A stretch of 64,000 bases of DNA from Straminergon stramineum. Taxonomy: Eukaryota; Streptophyta; Bryopsida; Hypnales; Calliergonaceae. The stretch covers positions 4,404,501 to 4,468,500 of the forward strand of contig OY987271.1 of the NCBI GenBank assembly GCA_963920665.1, written 5' to 3'. Each line of letters starts with the position of its first letter. Positions within the stretch are counted from its first letter, which is position 1. The translations under genes were made by a program, and so were the position numbers. The notes under the pieces are model-generated. The model was not told the origin of the DNA, did not search any database, and saw nothing but the letters and a program-made list of their open reading frames with translations. Shown here piece after piece: positions 1 through 12,455 of this stretch.

Positions 1-889
1 AACTATAAATGGGACATCTAGTATATATATATATAAGACCATGCAATCTAAATTCTAAAACATTTAGGATAGGTCTAGATTTCAAAATATGTGGTCTAAA
101 ATTAAAAGTGCCAAAGTTGCAAAATTGCTTGCCATTTTAATGAAATCAACTATCCAAATCAACTATTTTTTTTCTTTCTCATTGGTACTTGAATCAAAAC
201 TAACATTGTTCAAATTTTTTTGAGCAAGTTAGGTAACTTTTGCCTATGGACAACATGTGTAGAATGCCTTTTCTACTTTTGAGAGTATATAATAAGCATG
301 ATATAGGAGTATAGGTTGCAATTGCAAAAATAAGAAGCATGTGTATTCCAAAAATTCCATGCCTAGAAAAATTAAAGTTTATTGCTTTCGTTGAATGTCA
401 AGGACGCAAGATTGAGATTTTTCCCCTGCTAACAATATTACTTTAACGCTACATATTTAATAATCTTTCAATCTACATAGTCAAAGATTTCATTTTTTTT
501 GCATATTCCCAAAGATGTTAAGTACATAATACTTTTTATTAAGCATAAGATTATTTTCAAACTCTTTTTCAATTTCTTTCATTGCTCTAAAAAGTAGGTG
601 ATTTTAACAATTTCTACCCTAAATGTACATGGGAATCTCCGGAGTTAAATTATTATGTATAGGCTTTCTAGAGAATTGATATTTGAGATTGACTATTCAC
701 AATGAAGAAAGCATCTTTAGATAAATTAACCCATAAATGTCGACATGGACGGTTTGAGTCCAATGAATGACAAAGAATCTTCATATGTAGGACAAGAGTG
801 CAATTGATCATCTTTGGAATTTTGTGCAAAAAGAAGAGATCTTCAACAATAGTTTGACCTCCAATGAATATTTTTGGATTTTATAAAGT
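1..889. other. AT-rich intergenic sequence, no gene seen
   Basis: I see no coding frame of convincing length or composition. Bases about 60-150 resemble bases about 10840-10960 (shared 'ggtcta..aaaagtgcca' and 'gccattttaa' strings), which suggests an old dispersed repeat. Confidence 0.5.
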
Positions 890-1634
890 AGATGATGTCA
901 CCCGGTTCGAAAAGGGAGGGTTTCCACGGTGAGCCCTTTTGTGAACTGCCGTCAGTGCTGTGCACTCCGGCACTCCAGTGCAACTGTTTCTCAATCCATC
1001 TGATAACTTACGATTCGCTTCATACGAGTAACTTACGGGTTTCTCCCTGTAAAAAAACGTGCGATTTGCTTCTTCAACTCACCGTTTTCTTCTTCAACTC
1101 GGCTTACGAAAATGAAGAAACGCGAGTTTGACCAAAGTCCATAGATTTTCGCAACTCTGATTTGGCACACAGGGAAATCCATTTCAACAGTAAGTGAGAA
1201 ACATTATACAACTTTTATTTCAACGTTGAACACAGGGAAATCCATTTCAACAGTGAGAAAATATTATTTCAACGGCGTCAAAGTCGAAACATTTATTAAA
1301 ATGTCCCAGAACTTCTTCTACACAAATGAACGAGATCATCTTTAAAAAAAAGGAAAACGTCCCTAAACTTCACCCCAACTGACGCTTCTATTTGCAATTT
1401 AAGAATAGAAAGCGGGCCCAAAATTTCCTCCTGCCATAATAACACGTATTTCTACGACCGTTAATCACGGCACTTCCAGCACGGTTGAGGCTCGGGAGTC
1501 GCTTTCCAATCTGGGCGATCCATTCACACCTTATTCAGATTTCCTTCTTCACGCCTTCCGAGATTTCGTCTCAGTAACCCCAGGGTCAATCCGCGTGTTC
1601 CAAAACACGCTTCACAAGTCATGACCCCGATATG

Positions 1635-1642
1635 TATATAAA
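1635..1642 (+). promoter_or_regulatory. TATA box of germin-like gene 1
   Basis: TATATAAA lies 177 bp before the chosen ATG. It sits in a block shared by all three germin-like copies: 'ttcacaagtcatgaccccga' just before it in copies 1 and 2 (G for A in copy 2), and 'cccaaacaattgtaacagca' just after it in all three. The conserved downstream block probably contains the transcription start and 5' leader. This is inferred from position and conservation. Confidence 0.6.
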
Positions 1643-1818
1643 CCCCAACAGCCCAAACAATTGTAACAGCAGCAACCATTTCAGTGCCATCCTCCAGCTT
1701 CCAAAACCACCTCAGTGCAGGTTACTCTCTTGATACTGACAGAGCTCGACGGGTAGCTGAACTCCCGAACTCGATCTTTCAATTTCTAGCAGCACCGACT
1801 GTTGGAACCTCAATCGAC

Positions 1819-2484
1819 ATGGGTGTCATGACCCGACGTAGCGTGTGGGTGACGGTTGCCGTGTTGATGAGCGTGGCGTTGGTGCCCATGCTCGCCATGG
1901 CAGCGGATGAGGATCCGCTCCAGGACTTCTGCGTAGCGGACTTGAAGAGCGGAATCACCATCAATGGACTCACCTGCAAGCCTGCCGATAAGGTCTCCGC
2001 GGCCGACTTCACGTTTGCTGGCTTGAAGAACGCAGGAAACACCAACAACCCCAACAACGCCGTCGTCACACCCGCCTCCGTGCTTCAGTTCGCCGGATTG
2101 AACACTTTGGGCATCTCCGCTGCTCGCATCGACTTCGCCAAGGGCGGCATCAACCCCCCGCACACCCACCCCCGCGCCACTGAGATTTTGCTGGTGGTGA
2201 AGGGCGAGCTGTATGTGGGCTTTGTGGACACCAACAACACCTTGTTTGCCACCACCCTCAAGGAAGGCGAGTTGTTCGTTTTTCCCAGGGGCCTGGTGCA
2301 CTTCCAGCTCAACGTGGGCAATTACCCTGCGTTGGCTTTTGCAGCTTTGAGCAGCCAGAACCCTGGCGTGCAGCAGATTGCTCCAACTTTGTTCACTCCG
2401 GACATCAATGACGAGGTGTTGGAGAAGGCCTTCCGGATCAACGAGCAGACGGTGAACCTGATCCAGAAGCAGTTCCGCATGTAG
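1819..2484 (+). CDS. Germin-like protein, copy 1
   Basis: Encodes a 221-residue secreted cupin of the germin-like family, usually an apoplastic Mn-binding protein with superoxide dismutase or oxalate oxidase activity in members that have been tested. Residues 1-28 form a signal peptide (RR, hydrophobic core, A-M-A before the likely cut). Germin box 1 contains QDFCVADL, and Cys38 and Cys53 match the family disulfide. Box 2 has HTH and E (His115, His117, Glu122), and box 3 has PRGLVH (His161), so all four metal ligands are present. N139-N-T is a glycosylation sequon. The gene has no intron and normal family length. I chose the first ATG in the conserved 'gacatggg' context; an upstream in-frame GTG at 1684 would add 45 residues without a signal-peptide start. 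Coding GC content is much higher than in the flanks. The substrate is not predictable. Confidence 0.93.
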   Translation: MGVMTRRSVWVTVAVLMSVALVPMLAMAADEDPLQDFCVADLKSGITINGLTCKPADKVSAADFTFAGLKNAGNTNNPNNAVVTPASVLQFAGLNTLGISAARIDFAKGGINPPHTHPRATEILLVVKGELYVGFVDTNNTLFATTLKEGELFVFPRGLVHFQLNVGNYPALAFAALSSQNPGVQQIAPTLFTPDINDEVLEKAFRINEQTVNLIQKQFRM

Positions 2485-3950
2485 AATTGATCAATAGCTT
2501 ATCAGATCGAGTCATCGAGTTTGTGGAATTCTAGTAATAATAATATTATACAGCGACGTACAGTTACTAGATCAACATTCGTTTGAAGCGAGACTGGGTC
2601 CAGTGACTTTTGATTCTTTAGGGTGATTGTGTTGGTCTTAGAGTGGCTGGTCTGAATCCATGGTTGAAGTGATCCTTCCATTGGTTTACCCATAGTCGAA
2701 CCGCATGTAATTGAATAATGAATAATAATTGAATAATGATAATTCCACAGGTTTTCTCATTTTCATAAAACGGTGTTCAATATGTTGAATTATCATTGAG
2801 TTGCATATTCGAGCACACTTTGTGACCCTGTGCATTCGCATCATATCTCACTTTGTTCTAGAGGCGAGTAAGAGACGATCGAACTAGTTTTGAGCCTCAT
2901 TTGTTTGAGACGTTAGTAAGTTAGTTAGTTGACATGATTCCTGGTTATGATGTTGCATTGTATTATATGCTAGGTTCTGTATGTTAACCTGCACCTAAAA
3001 TCCTATTCTCTTTGTTAATCCCCTGGCTTTAAAGTCCTGGGTTTGAAGTTCCGCGCGACTTTGCATAAACCAAAGAGAGATGCCAGCATCTGATATATTG
3101 AGGTTTATTGAAGCTTAATAGTTAATGCACTCCGGCAGTTTAGAAGTTGAAGAATTAGACTAATTTTCACTTCATATGGGTTGGAAAGACTGCAAGTAAT
3201 ATGAATCAATTAGCTTACCTTTCATCCATTCAACGGTCGTAGAGTCATTCACTTATTCAGACAATCTGAGCACAGATCGATCATCGATGCATGTATCCTG
3301 GATTTTATACACTTACAAGTGAAGGTCGCTTGTCAGCATCTCCGCACAGGACGATGCATTGCTCGAAGGACAACATTCCTTTTTGTTAGAGCTGCAATGC
3401 CGCTCCGCGATGCGTCACCACCAAGATTCTAACGTTTCAAATGCCTGCAGAAGTCAGAGCTCGAGGCTTACTAGTATGATTAACGTTCAATTGGCGATAT
3501 TTCACAAGCCAAAGAATGTGACCTAATTCTTCACAGTTGTCTAATTTCAGGGCACAAACTAGAAGGAACAGAGACTTTGGTTTCAGGTCCTCAACCACGC
3601 CAAACTGCCAAAGGAATTGAATATCGCCAATTCAATGAAATTGACGTCGATTTTGGAACTCTGTTTTCAAAGCGTTCACTTGGTAAAGATCGAGTCTCAC
3701 TCCAAGGACAAGACGAACCCAATTTCAACAACAATATCTGAAGTCAAGTCTATAACAATTAATTGTACCTGTTGAAAATCTAGGTAGGCAGGCATGGCAC
3801 AAGATTCCAAGACTCTCTCTCTCTCTCTCTCTTCACTATCGGTTGCTTAACTTGCTTTATGTCAACAACAATTATCGGGTGGTTGAAAAAACAATTGACT
3901 TTAATATTTTGGCCACTTCTAACTCCATGATCTTGATCTGAAATCTATCT

Positions 3951-6109
3951 ATAAAAATGATGAATTTTTGTTTTTGGGTCCACTTAATGAAATAAAGTTT
4001 GCTGTTACTGTAGGTCTATTTTCTGTTCTAATTTGGAATTTTGAAAGATTTATACACTTCATAGATACTTTAGGTCAATTTGAAATTTTGAACAAAGGGC
4101 TTATAATCAACTTGGTCCACTGATTTTATTATTATAGAAAGATATGGAAATTTGTTTTACACCAGTTGTGATATTCTAAACTTTTGTATACTTTTACATA
4201 GAAAAAAATTTAAAGATTTTGAGCTAATGTTGCATTTGATATGGCTTATCTTCATTTATTCTTCAAAGATTTGTGGTAAGTCCAAATCTTCACAAAAACC
4301 TAAATTTTCAAATTATTTATAGAAGACTAAGAAGAGTAGAAGACATTTTGAATCATTTTCTATTTCTTTCTATTTACATTATTTTCCTAAGTGTTGTACA
4401 ATTTCAAATGATGTGAATGATTTTCAAGCATGTAGCTAACTTGCCTTAAAGAAAGGATCCAAAGAATAACCACCATTTTGGAACTTTTTTTCATACAAAT
4501 GTGGCATTGTGAAGTGCAGCTGTCCATTTTTTCATAGGGCCAGAAAAAGGATTTTTGCCAATTCAAACACTAATATCTTACAATCTACATGGTGGAAATT
4601 TCTGAAATTTTTTCCACATCTTCTGGTTCTTCCCAAATCAGTGTATTGCAAGATCTGAAGGTTACATATGACCAAAAATGTTTTTTTCCTAAAATTTAGT
4701 ACTTGTACTAGAAATGACAGTTTTGGAGTGTTTTTGGTGATAACATAGTTGAAAACATTTAGGGGTTAAATAAAACCTTATCAAGTTACTATTTTTTAGT
4801 CATTGCAAGGAACACCTACCATTTGTGGCTTAAAACAACCTATTTCAATGAATATTGTGACTTTTGAAATATTTTTTTTGGAAAATGAAATAAAATGTGG
4901 ATAATTTGTAGAGCATTGAAAATAGTATGTCTTTAAAACAAAATAGACCTAAAAAACTTATCTCTATAAGTTATGTACAAAATAAGCATGATGGGAAATA
5001 CCAAGAAAATCAACACATTGATGTTTGATTTTTAGAAAATGGTAAAAATTATATTTTTTTAAATAAAATAAAAGAAAGTGTTTTTTCTAAACTAAAGATA
5101 CTCTTTTTCAACCATTTTCATCTTTTGGAAAAAAAATTGTATTATTTGCAATTGTGCAAAGGTAATTTATTTTGAGTACATGTGGAAGGTGGGAAGTTCA
5201 TTAAATTTTTAGAAAATCTCTTTGTGGGCTTGTATAACTTTTGTAGAATTCCTTGACTCCTTGTGTCCCAATTTTAAACTTCAAAATTTCAAATTTGCAT
5301 TTTTGGATTAGAAATAGTACTAAAAAAATCCCAAATGGCTAAGGTTGACATCCAGTTTGGGACTTTGGGGGGTATTTTAAAATAATAAAATAATACTCAA
5401 TGTCTGTAAGTACAACATGTATCCTCATTTCAAATTTTATGTAAAACCAAAATTTGATTTAAGAGTTATGAGCAAAAAAACACTTGTCCAAGACTCCAAG
5501 CCCAAGGGGACAAAAAATATATAGGACAAGTGTTTCTTGAAATTATCTATTTCATAATTTGTATTTTTGAAAAATTCTTTTTGAAGTATACTTTAGCATC
5601 TAAAATCCAATTTTGAAAATAAATGATGATAATTTTTCTATTCAAGAATTTGTGCAAAGGTGTCCATTGCAAATCTTGATTTTTTAGTATTGAGGGCTCT
5701 TGGAAATGAGCCTCAAATACACTAGATCTTGGAGAAAAAATCATACTAGAAATTTATTTTAAAAGTTGTTGAGAAGATTTTAGAAGCCCCAAATTGAATT
5801 AATTGATCTTTCAATCATTAAGTGATAATGTTGGTGTTTTCTTTTTCCATGAGATTTAGAATCTAACATTTCTAGTTTGAATTTGTACAATGACAATTCA
5901 AAAAATATTGATAAAAATGATCAAATTGTTGACTTTTTGTTCTACTTTAAAGAACAAATTCCAAGAAGCTCAAAAAAAACCTTGGACATTTTGGGGTTAA
6001 AAAGTGACAATTTCTGACAATTTCTGAATGCAATGTACCCCAGTTCTTAAGAAATTAGATCATTCTTTTCTTGCTAAAAAAATTGGTATCTGAGAGTTGA
6101 GTGAGGCTC
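3951..6109. other. AT-rich spacer with transposon remnants
   Basis: There is no gene. Besides the fragment at 4340-4765, bases 5685-5790 match bases 52270-52370 ('gagcctcaaatacacta'), showing a second dispersed repeat. GGGG followed by TTAA at 5993-6000 looks like another end of the TTAA-flanked family, but its partner end was not found. Confidence 0.5.
4340..4765 (+). mobile_element. Truncated TTAA-flanked element (right half)
   Basis: This matches the right half of the complete element at 46697-47621 over about 420 bp. Shared strings include 'aataaccaccattttgga' (close match) and 'cttacaatctacatggtgg'. It ends in TTTAGGGG followed by TTAA (4766-4769), exactly where the family ends. The left half is missing, so this copy is truncated. 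Confidence 0.75.
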
Positions 6110-6807
6110 AAGATTTGATGAGGAGGAGGGCCCCTGTTCGACTTCTCACCGCAGTAACTTATTATGAGTGTGCCGACTTTTGTGTCCTGCCGCAATCGGA
6201 CAATCCATTTGACAACTTACCATTCTCTTCTTCAACTCTTACGAAAATGAACTGAGGAAATCGAACACCAGTTTGACAAAAGTCCACAGATTTTCTTAGT
6301 TCTGATTTGGCAAACATGGAAAACCATTTCAACAGCGAGAAAAAGAATATATATTATCCAACGTTTAGTTAATTTCAACGGCGACAAAGTCCACAGAGTT
6401 TTAAAAAAATTCCTTCCTCCAAATTGACACACGTCTTATTACAATTCAAGAGAAGAAAACAGTCCATTAAATCTCCTCTTGCCTACAGTAAGTCATTGTT
6501 ATTACTGCAGTTCCTGCAGCTTTTGAGCTCATTATCACACGATTTCTACGACCATTATAATATTAATCAAGGCAATTCCGTCACGAGAGTGGCTTTTTAA
6601 TCTTTTCTTCATTGACATCGCAGTGCAGCAGCTCACTCTTACGGCGCGCGTCTGAATCTCCGTTCTTCAACCCCTGGGGCCTAGCTTCACTACAGTAGTA
6701 CCGAATTCAGTTTTCTTTCTCCAAGGTAATCCACTTCCGAAATTTACTTCCTTGCAGGGCTCTCGAAGTCTTCGATAACGCGCTTCACAAGTCATGGCCC
6801 CGAGATG

Positions 6808-6815
6808 TATTTAAA
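6808..6815 (+). promoter_or_regulatory. TATA box of germin-like gene 2
   Basis: TATTTAAA sits in the position equivalent to the copy 1 TATA box and is followed by the same conserved 5' leader block. One base differs from copy 1 (TATTTAAA against TATATAAA), which could change promoter strength. Confidence 0.55.
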
Positions 6816-6977
6816 CCCCCACAGCCCAAACAATTGTAACAGCAGCAACCATTTCAGTGCCATCCTCCAACTTAATCCCACAACCATCGAGCTCAGCTGA
6901 AATTACTCTCTTGGTACTGACACAGCCCGACTCGCAGCTGAACCAGACTTTCAGTATCTAGCAGCACGGTCGTCGAC

Positions 6978-7643
6978 ATGGGCATCATGGCCCGACGCAG
7001 TGTGTGGGTGACGGTGGCCGTGTTGATGAGCGCGGCGCTGGTGCCCATGCTCGCCATCGCAGCGGACGAGGATCCACTCCAGGACTTCTGCGTAGCGGAC
7101 TTGAAGAGCGGAATCACCATCAATGGACTCACCTGCAAGCCTGCCGATAAGGTCTCCGCGGACGACTTCACGTTTGCTGGCTTGAAGAACGCCGGCGACA
7201 CCAACAACGCCAACAACGCCGCAGTCACGCCTGCCTCCGTCCTTCAGTTCGCCGGATTGAACACTTTGGGCATCTCCGCTGCTCGCATCGACTTCGCCAA
7301 GGGTGGCATCAACCCGCCTCACACCCACCCCCGCGCCACCGAGATTCTGCTGGTGGTTAAGGGCGAGCTGTACGTGGGCTTTGTGGACACCAACAACACC
7401 TTGTTTGCCACCACCCTCCAGGAAGGCGAGCTGTTCGTTTTTCCCAGGGGCCTGGTGCACTTCCAGCTCAACGTGGGCCAATGGCCTGCGTTGGCTTTTG
7501 CCGCTTTGAGCAGCCAGAACCCTGGCGTGCAGCAGATTGCTCCGGCTCTGTTCACCCCGGACATCAATGACGAGGTGTTGGAGAAGGCGTTCCGGATCAA
7601 CGAGAAGACGGTGGACCTGATTCTGAAGCAGTTCCGCATTTAA
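6978..7643 (+). CDS. Germin-like protein, copy 2
   Basis: Encodes 221 residues that align without gaps to copy 1. The signal peptide (residues 1-28, ending A-I-A), both cysteines, HTH plus Glu122 in box 2 and His161 in box 3 are all present, so the cupin metal site looks intact. Differences are scattered substitutions, for example N-to-D at residue 74, V-to-A at 82 and a change to QW near residue 168. The C-terminus is KQFRI rather than KQFRM. The start is the first ATG, in the same 'gacatggg' context as copy 1. The product is probably secreted to the cell wall. Its neighbour copy 3 lies tail to tail 4 kb away. Confidence 0.93.
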   Translation: MGIMARRSVWVTVAVLMSAALVPMLAIAADEDPLQDFCVADLKSGITINGLTCKPADKVSADDFTFAGLKNAGDTNNANNAAVTPASVLQFAGLNTLGISAARIDFAKGGINPPHTHPRATEILLVVKGELYVGFVDTNNTLFATTLQEGELFVFPRGLVHFQLNVGQWPALAFAALSSQNPGVQQIAPALFTPDINDEVLEKAFRINEKTVDLILKQFRI

Positions 7644-9290
7644 ATTGATCAACGGCTCATCAGATTCATCGGACTGAGTCTGTGGAAACATCATATATAG
7701 CTTCAGTCGCTAGCCAGATCAACATTCGTTGGAACAAGACAGCATTCTATGACCTCTGATTCTTTAGCATGATTTTGTGTATTGCTCTTAGAGTGGCAAA
7801 TATGAAGCTCGTGATCTTTCATTTGGTCTACCCATAGTTGGACAGCATCGATCGAGTTCCATACTGTGTATGCACAGGTTTTCTCACATTCAGAAATCGA
7901 TTTGCAGAATGTTGAAGTATCAATGAGTACAAATCTGAGCACAGTTTCTAATCCTGTGCATTATAATTGTAACTCGTTTTGAGAAAAATAAAAGTCTGAG
8001 TGATATTTCATATTTGTAGACCAAATTTCAAATGAGATGTGTTCATGACTCACGAGGCGAGTACTAATAGTTGATTGCGCTAGTTTTCAGCCTCATATAT
8101 TATTTTTCAGGTAGTTACTTGAATTTCCTGTTTATGATGACAATTGCATTGTATTGTCGGGAAGCTAAGGTTGCTAGTGTAAGTTAACATGCAATTAAAG
8201 TCTTGTTCTCTGTGTCCCTCTCCAGAGTTTAAAGTCCCAGGTTTATAGTACGTCTTTTCTCTGCTACTTTCTGAGTTTAGGTTAGCATATGAGTCCTAAT
8301 ACTGATATTAATAGCAGTAGATGCCAACATTTGGAATGTTGAGGTTTCTTGAAGCTTTATAATGCACTTGAATTTAGAAGTTGAAGAAGTAGACTAATCT
8401 CCACTTTGGTTGGAAAACTTCAACTGGTCGTACAGTGGTTCACTCATTCAGACAGGAGCATAGATGGATATTTCCTGGAGTTTATACATTTACATATGAA
8501 GCACGATTATATATATAATTATCAACATCAACAGGATGATTCCATGCATGCTGAAGGACAAAATTCCTTCTTGTTAGAGCTGCAATCCCGCTCCACGATG
8601 TGTCAGCTAACTTAGCTCGAAGATACTAATTAACTTCTTTTTTTGAAACAAGCGTGTTGGGAACACGCTGCAAGGGGTTCCGTCAGGAAGAGAGGCTGAT
8701 TTCACACAAGGTAAAGAACCTATCACCGTCAGATATCAAACCCGCAACCACACCATTCAATTTGGGTACCTGACCACCATCACCCAGTAATTTAGGTTCA
8801 TCTTGGACCATATAAGATACTAACTTTTCAAACACTATGAGACCGGAGAAGAGGCACATGCAGTATATGATTGTGTTAATAATGAAATATCTATTGCTCT
8901 GTGCAACCAGATATGTAGTCTGGATTATTTCTTGTAATTACAGGATATATTCGTGGTATAATTATACCTACTATTTTGGATCTCTACTTACAAAGCGTGG
9001 CAGAATTTCAACAACAAATCAACAATATCTGAAGCCAAGCTTATAACAATGAAATGTACCTGTTGAAAATCTAGGCAGGCATGCATGGCAAAAAATTCTA
9101 AGACTTGCACCCGTCTCTTCCTCATTTCAAAATGGCTGCTTTTGTCAACAACAATCATAGGGTCATTGCAAAATAAAACTTGTCAGAAGTCGTAAATAAT
9201 AGGTTGCCCACTTCTAGCAAGTGAACTAGCTTGCTCTTTAATCCTTGATCTGAAATTCTGAATTTTGTTCAGGAAATTGATAACTTTTTG

Positions 9291-10084
9291 AGTTTGAGGT
9301 AAATTAATGAGATGAAGTTTTATCAAGTCAAATTTCTACTGTAATTTGAATATGAAATGATAAAATGAATAGGTGTAATATAATCATAAAATAAAATATT
9401 TTCTTGCAATTTCAATTTTAGACTTGTCACTTGTCACCTAGGTGACTAGGTCTACAAATTTTCTAAGAGGAAGAATTTGTTGTACATTGTGATATAATTC
9501 TACACTTTTAAAATATATAACAATGGAAAAAATTTAGAATTTTTGAGCTAATTTTTTTATATGTATTTTTTGTGTGTGTGAATATATATATAATTTCTAC
9601 ACTTTTTCTTTAGGAATGAAGTTGATTTGATTTCAAAAATTCACAAAAAATTCTAAAACTGAATAACTTCTCACAATTATCTCAAAATGGATGGTGACCT
9701 CTGTGTGGCCATGTGGGTCATCTGGGTGAATTTCTAGAACCTAGTAGGCATGAGAAGATATCTGGACCCTGCATTGGGCCATTTGACTTCATGAGAATAT
9801 GCAATTACAGAAAAAAATAATAGAAATAGAAATAAAAATTTGGTCCACATGATCACCTAGTGTGCCACTTAGGAATGAGGATTGGGGACTAAAAGGTCTT
9901 TTCAAAAAAAAATCTCAAAAACAAAAAACAAAATTTTTTCCCTAATGATTTGCCCATCTACAAAAAGTCGAATGGCCCTCCCAAGGGACCAGATTTTCTC
10001 TAATTGAACTCTAGAAGGGCCAAAATCTCAGATTCATGTTTTTGAAACCACCCTATAAAGCTATAAGTGTTGATTTGTTGTTGA
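9291..10084. other. Spacer between tail-to-tail germin-like units
   Basis: This 0.8 kb AT-rich stretch separates the 3' ends of units 2 and 3. It would be the loop if a transcript read through both inverted units. No gene is visible. Confidence 0.5.
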
Positions 10085-11614
10085 CTAAAGAAACCGACAT
10101 TGAAATGAGAAAGGGAGGATGCAAACTGTCTTGATATTTTCTGCCATGAATACCTGTCTAGATTTTCAACAGGTACTATTGTTATGAACTTGACTTCAAT
10201 TCAGAATTTGCGGTTGAAATTCAGTCTGGACATGGGGTCAGCTTCTTCAGCGACAATTATGAAGTAGTGATCCAGAACATCAGAAATAATGATTAGTCGA
10301 CAATCCTGTACTTAGTACTTACAAAAAATATTCCATTTGAAGCAGTGGATATTGCATTATTTACACAATGATCATGCTTTGCGTTTTCTGTTAGAATTGA
10401 CAATGTTAGCATCTTGAGTTCGTGTTGAAACAGTGTAGAGCGGCATTGCACTCAATCGAAAAATAGTGTCCTTCTACGTGCTTCAACCTAGCTACAGATG
10501 CTGATAATCCTCATTCATTTATAAATGTTTTATAAAACTACAGGATGTATGATTGTGTGCTCTTGTCCGAATGAGTGAAGGACTGCACAACCGTTACGTT
10601 GAATGGATGAGAGATAAGGTAATCGAAAGATCAAGTTGCATGAAGTCTTTCAACCCAAGTGAACATTAGTATACTTTTCCAAGTTCTAAGTCAAAGCGCA
10701 GTAATTAGTAAGCCTCAATAAAACTCAAAAAAATGCAGATGCTGGCATCTAAGTCACTGCACATTAAATTTAGTAAGAATCGTATATTTAACAGATATTT
10801 AATGAAAATGACGATATTCATACGCCATTTCTCCATTAATTATCTAGGAGCAGTATAGATTTCAGACCGCACGCTCTAGGAGCGTTATACAATTCACACC
10901 ACACGGTCTAACCTAAAAGTGCCAAGTTTGTGGAATACCGGTGCCATTTTAACAAAATATTCGTTGTTTACACTTAGCTACTAAGAGAAGACCTACTATT
11001 AACTCCGGATCAGGAGATGAACTCAGAGAATGAGACATTACTTGCAGTTTAACTTACACCACCTAGTAATTGCAACGTTAACATCAATATGTCATAACCT
11101 GGAATTTCAAGTAACTAACTGAAAATAAACGGAGGCTGAAAACTAGCACAATTATCTATTCGTAGGAGTGTAGGACTACTACTCCCCTTTTGAACACAAG
11201 TCTCTTTGAAATTTGATGTGCAAACAACAGAGATTTTACTTCCAGATGCACACTTGCATAGGTTCACAAGGTCTGAATAGATAGCTCATTGATCTATTCA
11301 ACAGACTGTACAGGACACCGTTTAATGAAACTGAGAAAACTTTGGAGTGACATATTTATTCAAATAGACGCATGTTGTCCAACTATGGCCAGAGCCAAAT
11401 GAAAGATAACTTCACAAGCGCTTGGATTCAGACCAGCCAGTGCTCTGATAGCAATACAATCGTGCTAACGAGTAACAAATCAGAAGTCATCGAATCCTAA
11501 ACCAAACCTTCACTTGGTAGTAACTGTCTCGATTGTGGCTCCACATGATGTTTCCACAGCTAGATCGACTCTAATATTAAACTTGACGAGCTATTCGTCA
11601 ATTTACATGCGGAA

Positions 11615-12268
11615 CTACTTCTGGATCAGGTTCACCGTCTTCTCGTTGATCCGGAAGGCCTTCTTCAACACCTCGTCACTGATGTCCGGAGTGAACAAAG
11701 CGGGTGCAATCTGCTGCACGCCGGGGTTCTGGCTGCTCAAAGCGGCAAAAGCCAACGCAGGGTAATTGCCCACGTTGAGCTGGAAGTGCACCAGGCCCTT
11801 GGGGAACACGAACAGCTCGCCCTCTTTGAGAATGGTGGCAAACAAGGTATTGTTGGTGCTCACGAAGCCCACGTACAACTCGCCCTTGGCCACGATCAGA
11901 ATCTCGGTGGCGCGGGGGTGGGTGTGCGGGGGGTTGATGCCGCCCTTGGCAAAGTCGATGCGAGCAACAGAGATGCCCAAAGTGTTCAATCCGGCGAACT
12001 GGAGCACGGATGCAGGCGTGACGACGGCGTTGTTGGGGTTGTTGGTGTTTCCTGCATTCTTCAAGCCAGCGAACGTGAAGTCGTCCGCGGAGACCTTGTC
12101 GGCTGGCTTGCAGGTGAGTCCGTTGATGGTAGTTCCGCTCTTCAAGTCCGCGACGCAGAAGTCCTGGAGCGGATCCTCGTCCGCGGCCATGGCGAGCATG
12201 GGCACCAGCGCCAAGCTCAGGAACACGGCAATAGTCACCCACACGCTACGCCGGGTCATGATGCCCAT
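11615..12268 (-). CDS. Germin-like protein, copy 3, C-terminally truncated
   Basis: Encodes 217 residues of a germin-like protein. The signal peptide, the two N-terminal cysteines, box 2 (HTH...E) and box 3 (PKGLVH) are intact. The reading frame stops at TAG (11615-11617), where copies 1 and 2 have CAG. The old frame continues as four codons, TTC CGC ATG then TAA at 11603-11605, so exactly the last four residues (QFRM) are lost. All metal ligands are upstream, so the protein may still fold. In germins the C-terminal helix takes part in oligomer contacts, so assembly could be affected. The first ATG is at 12268; the longer frame to 12286 starts at TTG and was not used. Confidence 0.85.
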   Translation of the reverse strand: MGIMTRRSVWVTIAVFLSLALVPMLAMAADEDPLQDFCVADLKSGTTINGLTCKPADKVSADDFTFAGLKNAGNTNNPNNAVVTPASVLQFAGLNTLGISVARIDFAKGGINPPHTHPRATEILIVAKGELYVGFVSTNNTLFATILKEGELFVFPKGLVHFQLNVGNYPALAFAALSSQNPGVQQIAPALFTPDISDEVLKKAFRINEKTVNLIQK

Positions 12269-12444
12269 GTCGACTGGCTGCGACAATCGGTGCTGCTCGA
12301 ATTGGAAATATATCCTGATCAGGTCTGAAATTCAAGTGAAGCTCTGTCCGTTGCAAGAGAGTAACGTGCACTGAGGTGGTTGTGAAAGCTGGAGGATGGC
12401 ACTGGAATTGTTCCTGCTGTTACAATTGTTTGGGTTGTTGGGGG

Positions 12445-12455
12445 TTATATATAAA
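12445..12455 (-). promoter_or_regulatory. TATA box of germin-like gene 3
   Basis: On the minus strand this reads TTTATATATAA. It is followed by 'cccaaacaattgtaacagca', the same block that follows the TATA boxes of copies 1 and 2. Confidence 0.55.

Larger units (their letters stand above)
890..3950 (+). repeat. Germin-like duplication unit 1
   Basis: This roughly 3 kb segment holds a germin-like gene with about 900 bp of upstream and 1.4 kb of downstream sequence. It recurs at about 6110-9290 in the same direction and at about 10085-12700 inverted. Shared landmarks are the TATA region followed by 'cccaaacaattgtaacagca', the 'gatgccagcat' string about 0.6 kb after the gene, and 'acctgttgaaaatctagg' near the far end, followed by a CT run at about 3815-3833. 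The similarity fades around 3950. Boundaries were judged by eye. Confidence 0.75.
6110..9290 (+). repeat. Germin-like duplication unit 2
   Basis: Direct copy of the 890-3950 unit. It has the same order of upstream block, gene and downstream block, ending around the 'acctgttgaaaatctagg' string at 9058-9075. The flanks differ from unit 1 far more than the coding regions do, so this is not a very recent duplication. Confidence 0.75.

Noticed and set aside
1684..1818. 45-residue N-terminal extension of germin-like copy 1
   Set aside because: It would start at GTG within the 5' leader shared by the copies, and would bury the signal peptide. ATG 1819 matches the starts of the other copies.
6951..7694. 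247-codon open frame antisense to germin-like copy 2 (and similar ones at copies 1 and 3)
   Set aside because: It mirrors the GC-rich codon use of the sense gene. The encoded sequence has no domain, and the stop-free state in all three copies follows from the shared sense codons.
12269..12286. Six-residue extension of germin-like copy 3
   Set aside because: It starts at TTG, and the conserved ATG at 12268 is the normal start.
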